From Chelydra serpentina (Eukaryota > Chordata > Testudines > Chelydridae): 64,000 nt of DNA. The number at the start of each line of letters is the position of its first letter. Position 1 is the stretch's first letter. The stretch covers positions 10,558,001 to 10,622,000 of the forward strand of contig JBAIAC010000040.1 of assembly GCA_037349315.1 (NCBI GenBank), read 5' to 3'. The notes below the pieces were generated by a model, which saw only the letters and a program-made list of their open reading frames with translations, made no database searches and was not told the origin of the DNA. The position numbers were made by a program, and so were the translations under genes. Positions 20,641 through 32,463 of this stretch are shown piece after piece.

Positions 20641-23100
20641 TGTAGTGGTAGAGTGTAAGCCTTACAGGGTAGGGACTATTATTGGTTCAGCACATTTACC
20701 CATTGTACAATGACATGGGTGAGGCTGGGTAATGGTTGTGGGAGGAGGAGGAACTCTGGTAGCCATGCTGTTAGTTGGGTTTATTCAGTTTGTGTTGACC
20801 AGTGTTGCTGCTTGGTAGCATTATCTGTGAGAAATTGCTGGAGCGTGATTTATCTTACAGGTATTTTTAGAAGGTTGAATGGGATGCCCAGAGCATGAAA
20901 CAGGTGTTCTTTTCTTTGTTGTAGTATACATTTGAATACAGAGTTCACAGTTTTACAATAGCCCACATTCAGGCCTCAGCCACAACTGTGCAGCCCCAAT
21001 GGAATCAGTGGGGTGAGAGGGTGGGGGAATTGCCTTGCTAATTCATTACTAGAGAGCAGAGGTTTACTCGATCATAAGCAAACATATGTTTCTGGTTACT
21101 CCATGGGGGAATAGAATATTGGTGACTCAGCCATATTGCGTGTAGCTTTTTGTGGCTGTGGGTCAAGCTGGTTGGCTAGGAAGAAGCTATTGCAATATGT
21201 ATCCAAAAGAAATGAAATGACACAAGACCAGAGTACTGAGAATAGGAGGGAAGCAAAGAATGAGAGGAAGAAGAAAGAGCTAAGAAATGACAAAGAATGA
21301 GAGAAATTTATCAATTTTGCATTAAAAGAAAATTAACCCCAATCTTTTGTGACAACCAGCAGATCCCAGATCACCACCCATGCAAGATAGTACAGCTAGT
21401 CAAAACATTTCAAATGTTAAAGTATTTCAATAAAAAGGAAGGGGGAGATACATTTTTCATGGAACTGTGGGGAAAAAAGATTCCCTTTGATCAGTTCTAT
21501 TCAATAGCCTGACATGGTCTCCAAAAGAAAAGGGGTGGGAATCCCAATGCTTGGGACATTTAGGAGCAGGGTGGACAAAGCACTTGGAACTTTAGGGACC
21601 AATCTTGAATTTGCAGGAAAAGGACTTGGATGACTTAACAGGTGTTTCCCATATCAAACTCCTAGGGCCCTAGGATTCTCAATTGTTGTTCTGAATTCAG
21701 CAATGGACTTTCCAAGATCTGGCAGTCATGTTATGCTGCATAAAAATACAGGGCTATCCTACGATTAATCAAGTGTTACTCTGCTCATGTACTGTAAGTG
21801 CACATACCTTAATAGCAATGCTACACCTGGCAATAAGAAAATGCAAGATCCCACTCCATCAATTATGCTGATTGTGGTACAAGACCCAGGCTCTGCATTT
21901 AGATCCCTTCAAGCTTAACTATCAAGGCCGGGGTAGGTGTTGAAAACAGCTCCGGAAAGTTATCTCAAGCTGCTATCTATGTACAGCTGGGCTGGCTGCA
22001 ACAGATGTTGGAAAGTTTGCTTTTTTAGTGAGAAAGAGGCAACCAGGCCTCTAATATACCCTCTTTGATCTCACCTGGGAGGAAAGTTATAATCTGTCCC
22101 TGAGAATCTCTGCAGTTCAGGCTTAAAAGACAAAGAGAGGAAAATGTGAAAAGAACAGGAAGCAGCACATAAAATAAAGCAAAGGGGCTTTGAAAGGCAG
22201 CCTGGTTCCCTGGAATGGTGCTGTGACTAGTTATGTCCTTGGAAGTTTTCCCTCCCCCCCCCTCCCATTTTTTTTAACTTTCTCAAACAGAGATGTGCCA
22301 AACCACTTGCTTTTGATTTGGGTGGCAGCAAATGGGACCCAATGAGTACAGAAGAGTAGTTATTTCACTACCCATGGCAAAGAAAGGTTCTACATAAAGG
22401 ATAATAAGGAAAGGAACAGCTATAACCCGGAAAACTGCCCATCCACATAAGAGACACTTCCAAGGAAACAATGCCTGGAAAGCTAAACAAACAAAAAAAC
22501 TCTAACAGAAATTCACATATTATATGAAACTGTTTTTTTTCCCCTTAACTTTTTAATTTTGTTTTCCCACAACCAGCAGAATGATCTGAGACACAATAAT
22601 GATCCCAATTAATAATCCTGTCACTGTGGAAGGTAAAGCAGAATTTAACAACTTGGAGATGGATAACATTTGTAATAGATAAAATAAGTTATGTCCCACA
22701 GACCAAAATCAGTTAATTAATGCCATTGGACGCTAGACTACAACTGTCGTATGGTTGCTATTCCGTTACCATATCAACATATGGCACTGTCTCATTCTGC
22801 AGACTTTTCAACTGTCTGCTCACTGTAGCACAACTAATTTCTTTTTATTCACAGACACTGCATTGTTTCATCTCCACTTGTCCCTAGTCCAAGCAACAAT
22901 AGGAACATATGAAAGTAGATGATGGCTTACTTGTCTGCTTCACGGTGGAATATACCTGTTGCATTGAGGACAGAAACAACATCTAGTTCAGGATACTAGA
23001 CTACATTGAGAGCTGGATAAGAAGCTCTATATTATTCTCTATGAACAGAGACCACAGCGAATAGTGAAAGCAGGGCAGAAGAACATCCTGGATTGTTGCA
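20641..23100. other. unclassified non-coding DNA
   Basis: No exon or named repeat recognised. C and T tracts occur near 22249-22275. 'gtgtaagccttacagggtag' after 20650 may be an L2-like scrap. Confidence 0.4.
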
Positions 23101-23359
23101 GCATACGTTTATACTGCAGTAAAACACCCGCAGCTAGCCTGTGTCTGCTGACTTGAACCTGTGGGCTCTAAAATGGCAGTGCAGAGGTTCAGGCTGGAGC
23201 CTGGGGTTTTGGAGTCCATGAGGGAGGATGGTCCCAGAGCCCAGGCTCTAGCCCAAGCATCCACACTGCAGTTTTATAGTTCCGTAGACCAAGTCCGGCG
23301 AGCCCATGTCAGAGGACATGAGCCAGCTACGGGTATTTTATTGAAGCGTAGACATACCC
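23101..23359. mobile_element. about 259-bp MITE of the GTATGTCTACAC group
   Basis: The right end 'gtagacataccc' at 23348-23359 is followed by TCA, as in the 10758-11474 element. The left end 'gcatacgtttatactgcag' is a decayed version of GGGTATGTCTACACTGCAG. Internal phrases such as 'gagcccaggctctagccc' are typical of the group. The 88-residue frame at 23161-23427 is inside it and is not a gene. Confidence 0.6.
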
Positions 23360-23379
23360 TCAGGGGTTCTGCTACTATT

Positions 23380-23660
23380 GTGCTGTGTGACTTTAGACGA
23401 ATCACTTTCTGTCTGCCTGCTGGGTGACTGGGCATGACGATACTGACCTCCTTTGTAAAGCACTTTGAGATCTACTGAAAAGCACTGCGTAAGAACTAGA
23501 TATTATTATTACCTGCCTCAGTTTGTCCATTTGTAAAATGGGTATAATTAACTCCATCAAACAGATTGAGAGGCATAATTAAGATGCTTTGCGATCCCCA
23601 ATAAGAGGAGCAATAAGTGCAAAATATTATTTATCCTTACCGGTTCCTGAAATGTCTTTC
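23380..23660 (+). mobile_element. MIR/L2-like fragment
   Basis: 'gctgtgtgactttagacgaa', 'gcctcagtttgtccatttgt', 'aaaatgggtataatta' and 'gcataattaagatgctttgc' give the MIR core and tail order. 'gtaaagcactttgagatcta' occurs between, suggesting two overlapping fragments. Confidence 0.6.
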
Positions 23661-24952
23661 AGCATCACCCATATAATTCAGTAGTTCCAATGACCTGAGA
23701 GTTTCAGCCCCTTAAGTATATACACACTCTTAAATATAAGCATTTCAGAAAGCTAGCTTTTCCCCCTTTATTATCTTTGTCCCTTCAGAAAGACTGGGAC
23801 AAGAGTGTGGCTGATTCTTCTCCTGCATAAAATGAGACATTGTTTCTGAAAACTGGAAGAATGTAAAGGTGCTATTGATACGAGATGGGGGAGGAGGGTG
23901 GAGTGAAGGGGATGATTGACACATCCAGAACCTCGAAACTCAATTACAATAATGAATTTTATACAGATCTGTCTGCTACCATGTACATACAGCCAAGCCA
24001 TTTACCTTCAGTGAAACATGCGTAGTTCCATGGCATGTGGAGGAGAGGGAAGGAGCATGGATAAACAAAGTGTTGCTAACCACTTTTTCTTTAAGCTTCC
24101 ATTCCAGCATTCTGATTGTTTCATTAAAGTATGTCTAAACATTGTTCTGTGACCTTGGCTTCCCTCCCTCTCTGCTTCGTTTTAAATTCTGCCTGGTAGT
24201 TTAAGGCCTTGGATGAATATGAAGGAGGCAGAACATTTGCAAGCGTGGGGTGTACCAAATGCTCATTAAGTGGATAAGCTCTGTGTTTAAAAAACAAATC
24301 CAAACCAAGCTGAATTGAAAGACTACTAGGAGAGCAAAAGGCTGATTGATGACAATACATGTTTTTGTTTGTGTCTCAATGTGGATGAATAGAAGTCAAT
24401 TTGGAAATATGTAATTAAAGATGTTTGGGGGTCATGTAAGGTGTAGTGTGATGATTAGCCAGTAATTTAATTCAGAATCGTATCAATCTAAAAATGCCTA
24501 GATTAATAAAATCTGAAAGATAACTCCCCCCGCCCCCAATCCTACCCCAAATGCACATTTGATTCAATAAAGGAAGAAATGCCAGAGACTCTATGAGTCC
24601 ACTAGGGTCTTGGCTATTACTATTGATTTTACACTGAATACACTCAGCTATTATGGTGATGGGTGGCACTATAAAATCCTTAGCTAGAAGTATATGATTT
24701 TTTTTTTTACCCAGCTAGTGATGGGAAAAAGCTTGATTAAAATTGCAATAGGTTCCAGTGAATAGGTTTGGATAAAATACCTGCTTCCCCCTCAACAGTC
24801 AAGCAAAACAATAAACTGACCCACTGTGATTCAAAGGCGTTTGGTTAACTTTTCTCTTGTTGACCGCCTCTGCTCATCTTGCCTATAGATAGGATGGGGA
24901 AAAAAAAGATTATAATGTATCTGGTTCAACACAAAGCCAAGCTTGACTGCCC
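23661..24952. other. unclassified non-coding DNA
   Basis: No gene or repeat family recognised. Confidence 0.4.
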
Positions 24953-24955
24953 TCA

Positions 24956-25486
24956 GGGGTATGTCTACACAGCGATGTAAGCTCAGGCTCCAAACTCAGG
25001 CTCCAGCCTAGTCCCACCCTCCATCTACACACAAATCGTGCTAACCCAGGGCTCGGACCCAGGGTGCCAAGACCTCGTAGGGGTGGAGGGTCTGAGTCTG
25101 AGTCAAGCCAGGACTCAGAATTCAAGCCCTATTGCATTGCACTGTGTCCCACTGCACTTGTGCTCTGGGAGTCCCACAAAAGTGTCCCACAGGTCCACTT
25201 ACTTTGTCTTCTGGACAGTCAGGTTTTCCCACACTGCACCATGAACAAAGAGCTAGAGACGCCACACTTTGGGAGGGTGCTAGCTGTCTGGGATATGGGT
25301 GATTGGACTCGGGCCTGCATAATGCAGTGTAGATTCTGGAGTCCCAGGTTGGAACTCAAGGTTCAACAATCCCTAATCTGGGGTTATAAATGAGCGTGGA
25401 TGCTAAAGCCCTAGGCTAACAAACCCAGAGTCTGCTAACGTGAGTTCTACTAACCCTGGACTTACATTGCAGTGTAGCCATATACC
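24956..25486. mobile_element. 531-bp MITE, copy 2 of the 10.8-kb family
   Basis: It begins GGGGTATGTCTACACA after TCA (24953-24955) and ends 'agtgtagccatatacc'. It aligns in order with 10758-11474 over nearly its whole length, without the 162-bp nested insertion. It carries no intact coding frame: the frames at 25038-25393 overlap in two phases and show no domain. Confidence 0.75.
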
Positions 25487-25791
25487 AGGAGCCTTCACTG
25501 ATAACACAGTGTTTAGTACACGTCTAAGACTATTACATTGTTCCATGTGCCTCAGACTTTCTGATTTTGTCCCTACATGGTTGGGCTATTCCTTTGTACC
25601 CATCCTTAGCAATTTGTCCATGTTTTCACTTTTTTTAGGATTTCTTTTTGGTTTTCAGGTCACTAAAGGGCTTTTGATAGAGCCATATTGGCCTATTACT
25701 ATTCTTTCTATCCTTCGCATCGGGATAGTTTGCAGTTGTGCAAATATTGTCTCATGGATAAACTGAAAGGTCTCTTGAACTCCTTTATCCC
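25487..25791. other. unclassified non-coding DNA
   Basis: The 108-residue plus-strand frame at 25440-25766 is hydrophobic but matches no family I know, and it starts inside a MITE. I see no other feature. Confidence 0.35.
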
Positions 25792-25794
25792 TTA

Positions 25795-26094
25795 GCCCAG
25801 GTCTACACTGCTGGTGGGGCGGGAAATTGATCTAAGATACGCAACTTCAGTTACGAGAATAGCGTAGCTGAAGTTGGCGTACTTAGATCGACTTACCATG
25901 GTGTCTTCACGGCGCTGAGTCGACGGCCGATGCTCCCCCGTCAACTCCGCTTGTGCCTCTCATGGCGGTGGAGTACCGGAGTTGACGGAAGAGCACTCAG
26001 GGATCGATTTATCGCATCTAGACTAGACACGATAAATCGATCCCTGATAGATCGATTGCTACCAGCCGATCCAGCAGGTAGTGTAGACCTGCCC
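25795..26094. mobile_element. 300-bp Harbinger-like MITE
   Basis: It is flanked by TTA on both sides (25792-25794 and 26095-26097). The ends are GCCCAGGTCTACACT and, inward from the right, GGGCAGGTCTACACT. TWA 3-bp duplications are the mark of PIF/Harbinger elements. An internal palindrome, 'agggatcgatttatcg' at 25999 mirrored by 'cgataaatcgatccct' ending near 26046, could form a cruciform. The element is non-coding. Confidence 0.8.
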
Positions 26095-26097
26095 TTA

Positions 26098-27224
26098 GAT
26101 TTTCTTTCCATGGGGCCTTACCTATCATTTTGCTTTCCTACCATTGGCAGGTAAGTAGTCCGCACAGCAAGTCTGTGGCAGAGCTAGGAACCAAACCCAC
26201 TTCTCCATAAGACCATCCCTCCTCTTGTAAACAGGTTTACAATAACAGGTGTCTTAACATCCTGCTTCACACTAAGTTTAAAATGCAAGAAGTTAGGAAA
26301 CCAGCTAAACAAAGCCACTACCTAAAGAAAGAATTTACAAGATGCATCCATAGAAAGGTAATTGTGCTTCTAGCACAAGTATGTGTTTTGTTGTGAAAAT
26401 ATAAATCTCAGTAGTTTCATGTAATGAAACTGAAGGGAAATGAAACTGATGACACATTGCAGTTTTGTAATATGTATTATCTGACAGGCACTAAATAAGA
26501 GCTCTCCAGTTAGTCCTTGTTTGTCCTGTCCCCATTTACACGACATCAGCACACACTTCAGTAATACGTCCATAGTCTTAGCTCTGAACTCAGGAAGAGA
26601 AATCTGATCTGCATTAGTATTTTAAACATTAAAACGAATCTTGATTTCCTTGGGTCAAATTTACAATTTTTTGATTTACTGGATGTCAGTTGTCAATTCC
26701 AAGGAGATATCACAGGATTTTAATTTGCAATCCCCCTTAAAGAAAAAAAAAATCCCCTAGAGCAGGCAACAAAACAGATCACGTTCCCTACTCTGAAGGA
26801 TTCTAGATATAAAACATTGATGGCGAAATAAAAAGTCTTTACTTTGTGACTTATTCCTGAAGAGAACATGATAAAACTTGAATAGCAATAGTTTGCAGAT
26901 GTGCTATGAATCCATGGTTTTAACCCCTGGGCTACCTAGCTTGCCAAGACAAATTTAGTCTTTACATGTACATTCGTGAACAGTCGGCTGTTGATACTAT
27001 CCAAAGTGGATTAGCATTTCCTCCTGGTAAAATAAGGCCTGATCCTGAAGCTACTGCATTTGGTACTTGGATACTATGGCAAACGGGGACTTTTGAAATC
27101 AATAGGAGCTTTGCCAATGACTTTGCTTGGGTCTGATTTGGAAATTCAGTGCAAAAAACTTCCAGATACAACATTCAAAGCCAATGTTTGAAAACCATTT
27201 CAGATTACAGGACTGTGTAACCTG
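26098..27224. other. unclassified non-coding DNA
   Basis: No exon recognised. The section at about 27019-27120 ('ggcctgatcctgaagctac', 'gaaatcaataggagctttgc') belongs to the same class of old repeats as 27225-27335. Confidence 0.4.
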
Positions 27225-27335
27225 AACACACTGAACTTTACTCACATTAATAGTCCTATTGAAATCAACAGGACTACTCACATAAGAAATATTAAGTATG
27301 TGTGTATGTACTTCTTTGCAGGATTGGGGCCCAAA
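27225..27335. repeat. old foldback repeat ('tgaaatcaacagg' family)
   Basis: 'ttaatagtcctattgaaatc' is followed by 'aacaggactactcacataag' and then 'ctttgcaggattggggccc'. The partly self-complementary core and the 'gcaggatt..ggcc' end match the element at 53975-54122. Confidence 0.5.
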
Positions 27336-28510
27336 CATGCATATTACCTTAAAAAACTGCAATACTCAATTCTGTAAAAAAAAATAAAAAATTGATGGAG
27401 CATATTTAAATGTTTTTCATCCTGCTTACAATAAAATTTTTTATTGCCAGCACGTTTTTGAATGTATCTACTGTAAACCAAAGGGTGGACATTACCCTAC
27501 AATCACAGGGTCATGTGATGGTTGGTTGGTATGATGAAACCAAAATTTACCTTTAATGACTCCAAAATTGTCAATCCTGATGTCATATGCTTAGTGCTTT
27601 CATCTGACAACTCTTATCTTATACGCTTTTTAGAACGGGAGACGAATGTGAGAGATAATGGGAAGTCATCAAATCTTTTTAAAGAGTGGAAAGAAGATGG
27701 TTTGTCAGGTATAGCTAAGTCAGTTCATCTGTATGCAAACTCCTTGGAGGATAGGGATGTTCTCTCCTCCCCATCAGGGTTTTGTGGCATCCATTCCCAT
27801 TGGGAAGATACATCCAGTCCCAGTCTACAGTAACTTCCACCGGTCATACATGTCCCCATCAGTGACCCTAAGAAAGCTACATTTCACCAAGTGGAAAAAA
27901 ATTGCCATCTTGGAAAAATTACTCAGTGAGGGGAGTGCAGATCTTGCATGGGGCATACAAGGGATTCATGAACCAAATTGTGCTGAAGGTTTGCTTGCAG
28001 CTTAAAAGTTTGATGAGTATCAGTCAGCTAGAGCCTTTTCATCTCACTTATTACCACAATAAGACCTGCATTTCCCAATTTAGGGAGGGGAATAGAGATT
28101 CATGGAGGGGAGGAGAAGGGAGAGGGGGAAGGGGAGAATCACGGCTGACACTGACCAGATATTGGCAACCATGGTATATTAAACAGGTCCACAAAGCTAT
28201 GATCATGTGCATTTGAGGTCTGATATGACTATTCTACTTAGCGCTTTTCACAAAAACGTATGACCAGGGGAGGAATATGGAGAAGAGAGAGAGAAGTGCC
28301 AATTTAAATTCGATGGGAAAGAAACACACTGAAGCTAAAGTCTTAGTTACACAAGTGCAATTCCCAATGTATAGAACTTAGAACAGATCTTAGATTTCTG
28401 TGTTCCTTACCAAATGACCTTAACAGGAGCAGTCAAAATATATTAAAAAGAACAGCCCACCCCAAACGACTTGAAAAACTAAATAAAAAGCCCTTCCTTC
28501 TCTTCTTCTT
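27336..28510. other. unclassified non-coding DNA
   Basis: No gene recognised. Purine-rich GGGGAGG tracts lie at 28085-28140. Confidence 0.4.
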
Positions 28511-28511
28511 C

Positions 28512-28639
28512 GCATCCGAAGAAGCGGGTATTGACCCACGAAAGCTTATGCTTCAATACCTCTGTTAGTCTATAAGGTGCCACAGGACCCTTTGTCGCTT
28601 CTGCAGATCCAGACTAACACGGCGACCCCTCTGATACTT
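28512..28639 (+). mobile_element. Penelope-like element end, family 1, copy A
   Basis: 'gacccacgaaagcttatgct', 'ctgttagtctataaggtgcc' and 'cagatccagactaacacgg' through 'cctctgatactt' form one of the commonest dispersed repeats of turtles. Copy B lies in the opposite orientation at 32334-32463. I link it to Penelope-like elements because its upstream part has hammerhead-ribozyme architecture, as described for those retroelements. The family name is from memory and the hammerhead reading is inference. Confidence 0.6.
28516..28553 (+). ncRNA. degenerate hammerhead ribozyme-like motif
   Basis: CCGAAGA (28516-28522) stands where a hammerhead has CUGANGA, with U4 changed to C. Helix II would be GCGGG (28524-28528) with CCCAC (28535-28539), one mismatch. 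GAAA follows at 28540-28543. A short helix III AGC/GCT closes a TTAT loop (28543-28552), leaving T at 28553 as the nucleotide before the cleavage point. One extra A lies between the first box and helix II. Short helix III is typical of the minimal hammerheads in Penelope-like elements. This copy is probably inactive because of the U4 change. Confidence 0.4.
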
Positions 28640-29752
28640 CCTTCTCTTCTGAATCTTAGGTGCATGGCTGTGGGGCTGAATTTTTCTTTAGCTTGCTGGA
28701 ACCTGTACCAGCTATTTCAGACTTCATCAAATTTTGCTTCTACGAGGCACTGTTTGGTGTCAGTTATTTCTGAAGAGATCTCCCTTTTCTAGAGATAAAT
28801 CTTATTCCTTGTCCTGATGATACATATGTTTATGTAAAGCCACTCTTCAAGGTACTCTGCTGTCTGGCATTCAGACTGATAAAGAGATAGACTATGAAGT
28901 AGGTAAATCTTGTAATAACATATCACAGCTCCAGCAATGAAACCTGTCAGAAAGCAGACTGTGGTAGATACTCAAATTCCTCTGTAATTAGCACATTGGT
29001 GAAATTCAAATACCAAACCCTAGCAACCCCAAGGAGTATGCAAAGGAGCTAAGTAACACAGTGAAAAAGTGACATCTAGATGACCCTGCCTTTTTACACA
29101 ACGTCAGGCCGCTGGAAGACTGATGCTCCTGGGGGCGAAGGGAGATGGAAATGGAAAGAGGAGGAGAGTAATTGGAGTTATTGGTTTGAATATACAGTAC
29201 CTATGTAATTGGGGATTTAGCCCTAAATAATTTTCCAAGATTTTTTTGTTACAGGAAATCGGAAGTAACATGGAAGATATTTTTACCTTCTCTTGTTTGA
29301 AACAGGCCCCTCTTAGGTTCATGTTGCTGCATAGTTTGTCTAACCTTGAGGACGTCAATGTGCAAACAGGACAGCACTGGACTGAAATCTTTCTCATTTG
29401 AATCTGCATGGAATCTGAGTCTCTCTTGACCTTCTCTTTTTAAAAGGTGTGCTCCTCAGTAAGGGGATGCAACTTTGTTGAGATTATTTGTTCTTCACAA
29501 GTGCTTGAAGTTAAGGAGACGTGTCAAAGTTAAATGACTAACAAAGAAGACCAAATTGCTGTGCTTGGTATAATTGGTGACAGCAAAGGGCTTGTATGGA
29601 AAGTTCATGATTTACAACCCCACCCGATTGACTTGAAATAAATGGGAATTAGTCTATGGGGAGTTTGCCAGAGCAGTCACCAAAGGTCCAGCCTTCCATG
29701 TTCACACTGAAGTCAATGGGATTCATTAGGAAACCCTGATATCAATGGGAGT
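28640..29752. other. unclassified non-coding DNA
   Basis: No gene or clear repeat. Confidence 0.4.
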
Positions 29753-29810
29753 GACAAGGTGGATGAGGTAATACCTTTTATTGGATCAACTTCTGTTGGT
29801 GAGAGAGACA
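29753..29810 (-). mobile_element. Penelope-like element end, family 2, fragment
   Basis: 'gacaaggtggatgaggtaat' then 'taccttttattggatcaact' and 'tctgttggtgagagagaca' matches copies at 48459-48594 and 53491-53600. This copy stops before the hammerhead-like portion. The orientation is assigned so that the motif reads on the minus strand. Confidence 0.6.
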
Positions 29811-31834
29811 CATACATCATAAGAGTGTCATGCACAGAGGGCTTGCAAGATGGGACCCTGCACAAGGAATGAAGGATTTGCCCATATAAGCATAAATCCT
29901 TTTTAAATGGGCAGCGCCTTTAAAGGGCACACACTTCATTCTTTTGGCACCTCAAACACGCACTGACTAGGATTAGACTGAAATAAGAGGCTGTGATGTA
30001 CAAGGAATGCAAGGTCAAGATGCAGAATTAATAAGGGATCTGACCTTGTAAATAATCCACAGTGGGATTAGTCATTTGAGTAAGGATTATCTGTGGAAAA
30101 GATTTGTAGGATTGGGCCCTGAGTGATTATAGGTATGCAACATGTGATTTGAAGCAAATTGTCACAAGCAATATATTGTTTTTCCAGACTAATGATTACA
30201 GCGTGTGTATTTCAGCCATTTAGAGCTAGATTGAAATTTGGTTCTATACACCTGCACTCGAGCTGCCTAGATCTTGGGTGTGAGCATGTAAGTATGTTAC
30301 ATGCCTGTTTACTCTGTCCCCAGGGTAGGCTGGGAGGTGGGAAATAGGAGAAGAAGTGTTGGTTCTCCCTTTGCCTTTCCTTCCTGCAGCCAGTATTTCT
30401 GAGCCAGTGCAGTGAGCATGTAGTTTGTTGCTTGTATAGGCAATCAGTAAAATTGCTACCTCCCAAGAGCCAGGGGGAAGTAAAGAAGGAATTTGTGATG
30501 TAGGGTGTGTGTGTCCTGAGTCACCATGTCTCCTGGAGTAGTGCAGTTTAGGACTACGCCTAGAGGCACAGTCTAGCTTTTTAGTATGAAAGCAGATCAA
30601 AACAATACTATTTTGGGCTGCTGGTGAATAATCACAGACAAGCATCTCATGGTGGCTGCATGAAGAGAGCAAATTGTTTGTTACACGTCATTCAATCTAA
30701 TAAAGAAAGGACCGTATCCTGGTTGTCTTACTTTGATGAGTACTCCCATTGAAGTGGATGGGATTACTTTCAGGAATAAAGTGTGCAGGATTTGATAGTG
30801 TGTGTAGCAAAATGCATTTAGGAGGAGATTTTCAAGGCAGACTACAGGATTTGGATGCTTGATCCTTTTTAATTGTAATGATAAAAATCTCAGCCTAGAA
30901 GTTTTCCCACACATGTATTAAACATAGAAAATGGAAGAGATTGTGAACTTCTGGGGGGCAGGAACTGTGTCTCCTCGCATGTCTGGGCAGTGCCCAGCTT
31001 ACTGTGGGAGCTATTAGGATACAAATGTCAATCTCCCCATGCAATGTGTTAACTGAGGGACATAATGAAATATAGCCAGGATGACAACCTGCATTATTTT
31101 ACCGAGTGCACTCTAGCCTCATCCAATTTATTTTTACATTGAGTGTCATATTAGCATCAACATTCAGGTACATTTAAACAGAGGCATTTTATCTGGCTGA
31201 GTTTTCTTCATCCTATCTCCCGTCATCAGGCCTTACTGATCTACGGCCAGTTGGCTGCATGAGGAGCTCTATCTTTCACCCTCCGTACAAGTGAGGGAGC
31301 CCGTGCTTTCAGATAATGGAAAGCTGACCCCTCGAGGGCGGTTAGCTTCAGTGGTTATTCCAAGGCACCTGCACATCACAGAACCTCCATTTCATTCTCA
31401 AAACCTGGTTCTCAGTCAGCAGAAAGGGGGAAGAATGGCCAGTTTCCACGGGCTTACTACACACAAAAATGCAAAAATACAAAAGTGATGGCTCTCATGC
31501 CTGTTACAAAAACATGATTTACAAGGGCCTTTTAGTCATCTTGTGTAATAAATCCCACTTCTAGCTGGGGAAACAAGTGGATCCAACCAACTGAGCTTCC
31601 GTTTGGGTGGAATCTTGCTGCAGCCAATTCAGCCAACATTCAATTGCTGCTCTGCTTCCAGGCAGAGAACCCACTCTTGCAGCTTCCCGGTGGCTGTGGC
31701 TAAACTACTGAGGGACTTCCACAGCTCACACACAACACCGAAGCAGGAAGGGACAGTTAATAACCTCTCGCTGCTTGTTTGTTACCAAGCACATCCTTGC
31801 AACTGCATGGAGTTCCAGAAGGTCTACTTGCAGC
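29811..31834. other. unclassified; L2-like tail near 30.94-31.02 kb
   Basis: 'attgtgaacttctggggggc' to 'ggcagtgcccagcttactg' (30936-31022) resembles an L2-type tail. 'tactcccattgaagtggatg' near 30740 belongs to an old foldback repeat. Nothing coding is recognised: frames at 30212-30672 are on the opposite strand and overlap without homology. Confidence 0.4.
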
Positions 31835-32040
31835 CAGGGCCGGCGCTTCCACTAGGCGACCCTAGGCAGTTGCCTAGGGTGGCAGGATTTGGGGGGGCGG
31901 CATTTCGCTGCCCTTGGTGGCGATTCGGTGGCAAGAAAAGCGGCCGCCAAAACACCACCGAAAACGCAGCTTCACAGGAGCTGCCGCCGAAGCTCTGAGT
32001 GCCGCTGCCTAGGGCGGCAATAACCCTGGCGCCGCTACTG
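31835..32040. mobile_element. hAT-type MITE, 206 bp, perfect 8-bp duplication
   Basis: CTTGCAGC lies immediately before (31827-31834) and after (32041-32048). The ends are CAGGGCCGGCGC and, inward from the right, CAGTAGCGGCGC. Inside are 'cctaggcagttgcctagggt' near the left and 'ctgcctagggcggcaa' near the right. It is non-coding. The perfect duplication shows that both boundaries are intact. Confidence 0.88.
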
Positions 32041-32048
32041 CTTGCAGC

Positions 32049-32333
32049 TGGTCCTTGTCCCATTATTTAAGCAGCTCAATACATCCCCATTCCCAGTCTG
32101 GTAAAGCACCCCCGGCTGGTAGCAGCAAAAGGACTATTTTAGAGACAGGCAGTATTAATTCATCCCATGTGATTAGTCAGCATTAAGTTTGTCATCTAGA
32201 TGGAGAAAATCTACTTGCTTTGCATTGAAGTTATACTGTGCCACTTTTGAAAGGGCTTGTAGCTGTGTCCAAATACTGAATCTCATTCCACTCTATGGGC
32301 CAAATCCTGCTTCTAGATGAACACATGGATGTC
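32049..32333. other. unclassified non-coding DNA
   Basis: No feature recognised. Confidence 0.35.
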
Positions 32334-32463
32334 AAGTATCAGAGGGGTAGCCGTGTTAGTCTGGATCTGTAGAAGCAATAAAGGGTCCTGTGGCACCTTA
32401 TAGACTAACAGAGGTATTGAAGCATAAGCTTTCGTGGGTGAATACCCACTTCTTTGGATGCAA
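32334..32463 (-). mobile_element. Penelope-like element end, family 1, copy B
   Basis: This is the reverse complement of the 28512-28639 sequence, nearly end to end: 'aagtatcagaggggtagccg', 'gtgttagtctggatctgtag', 'ctttcgtgggtgaatacccac'-type hairpin. The two copies form an inverted pair about 3.7 kb apart. In its sense orientation the hammerhead-like region reads CCAAAGA, then a GTGGG/CCCAC helix, then GAAA and AGC-TTAT-GCT. The first box carries two changes from CUGANGA. Confidence 0.65.
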
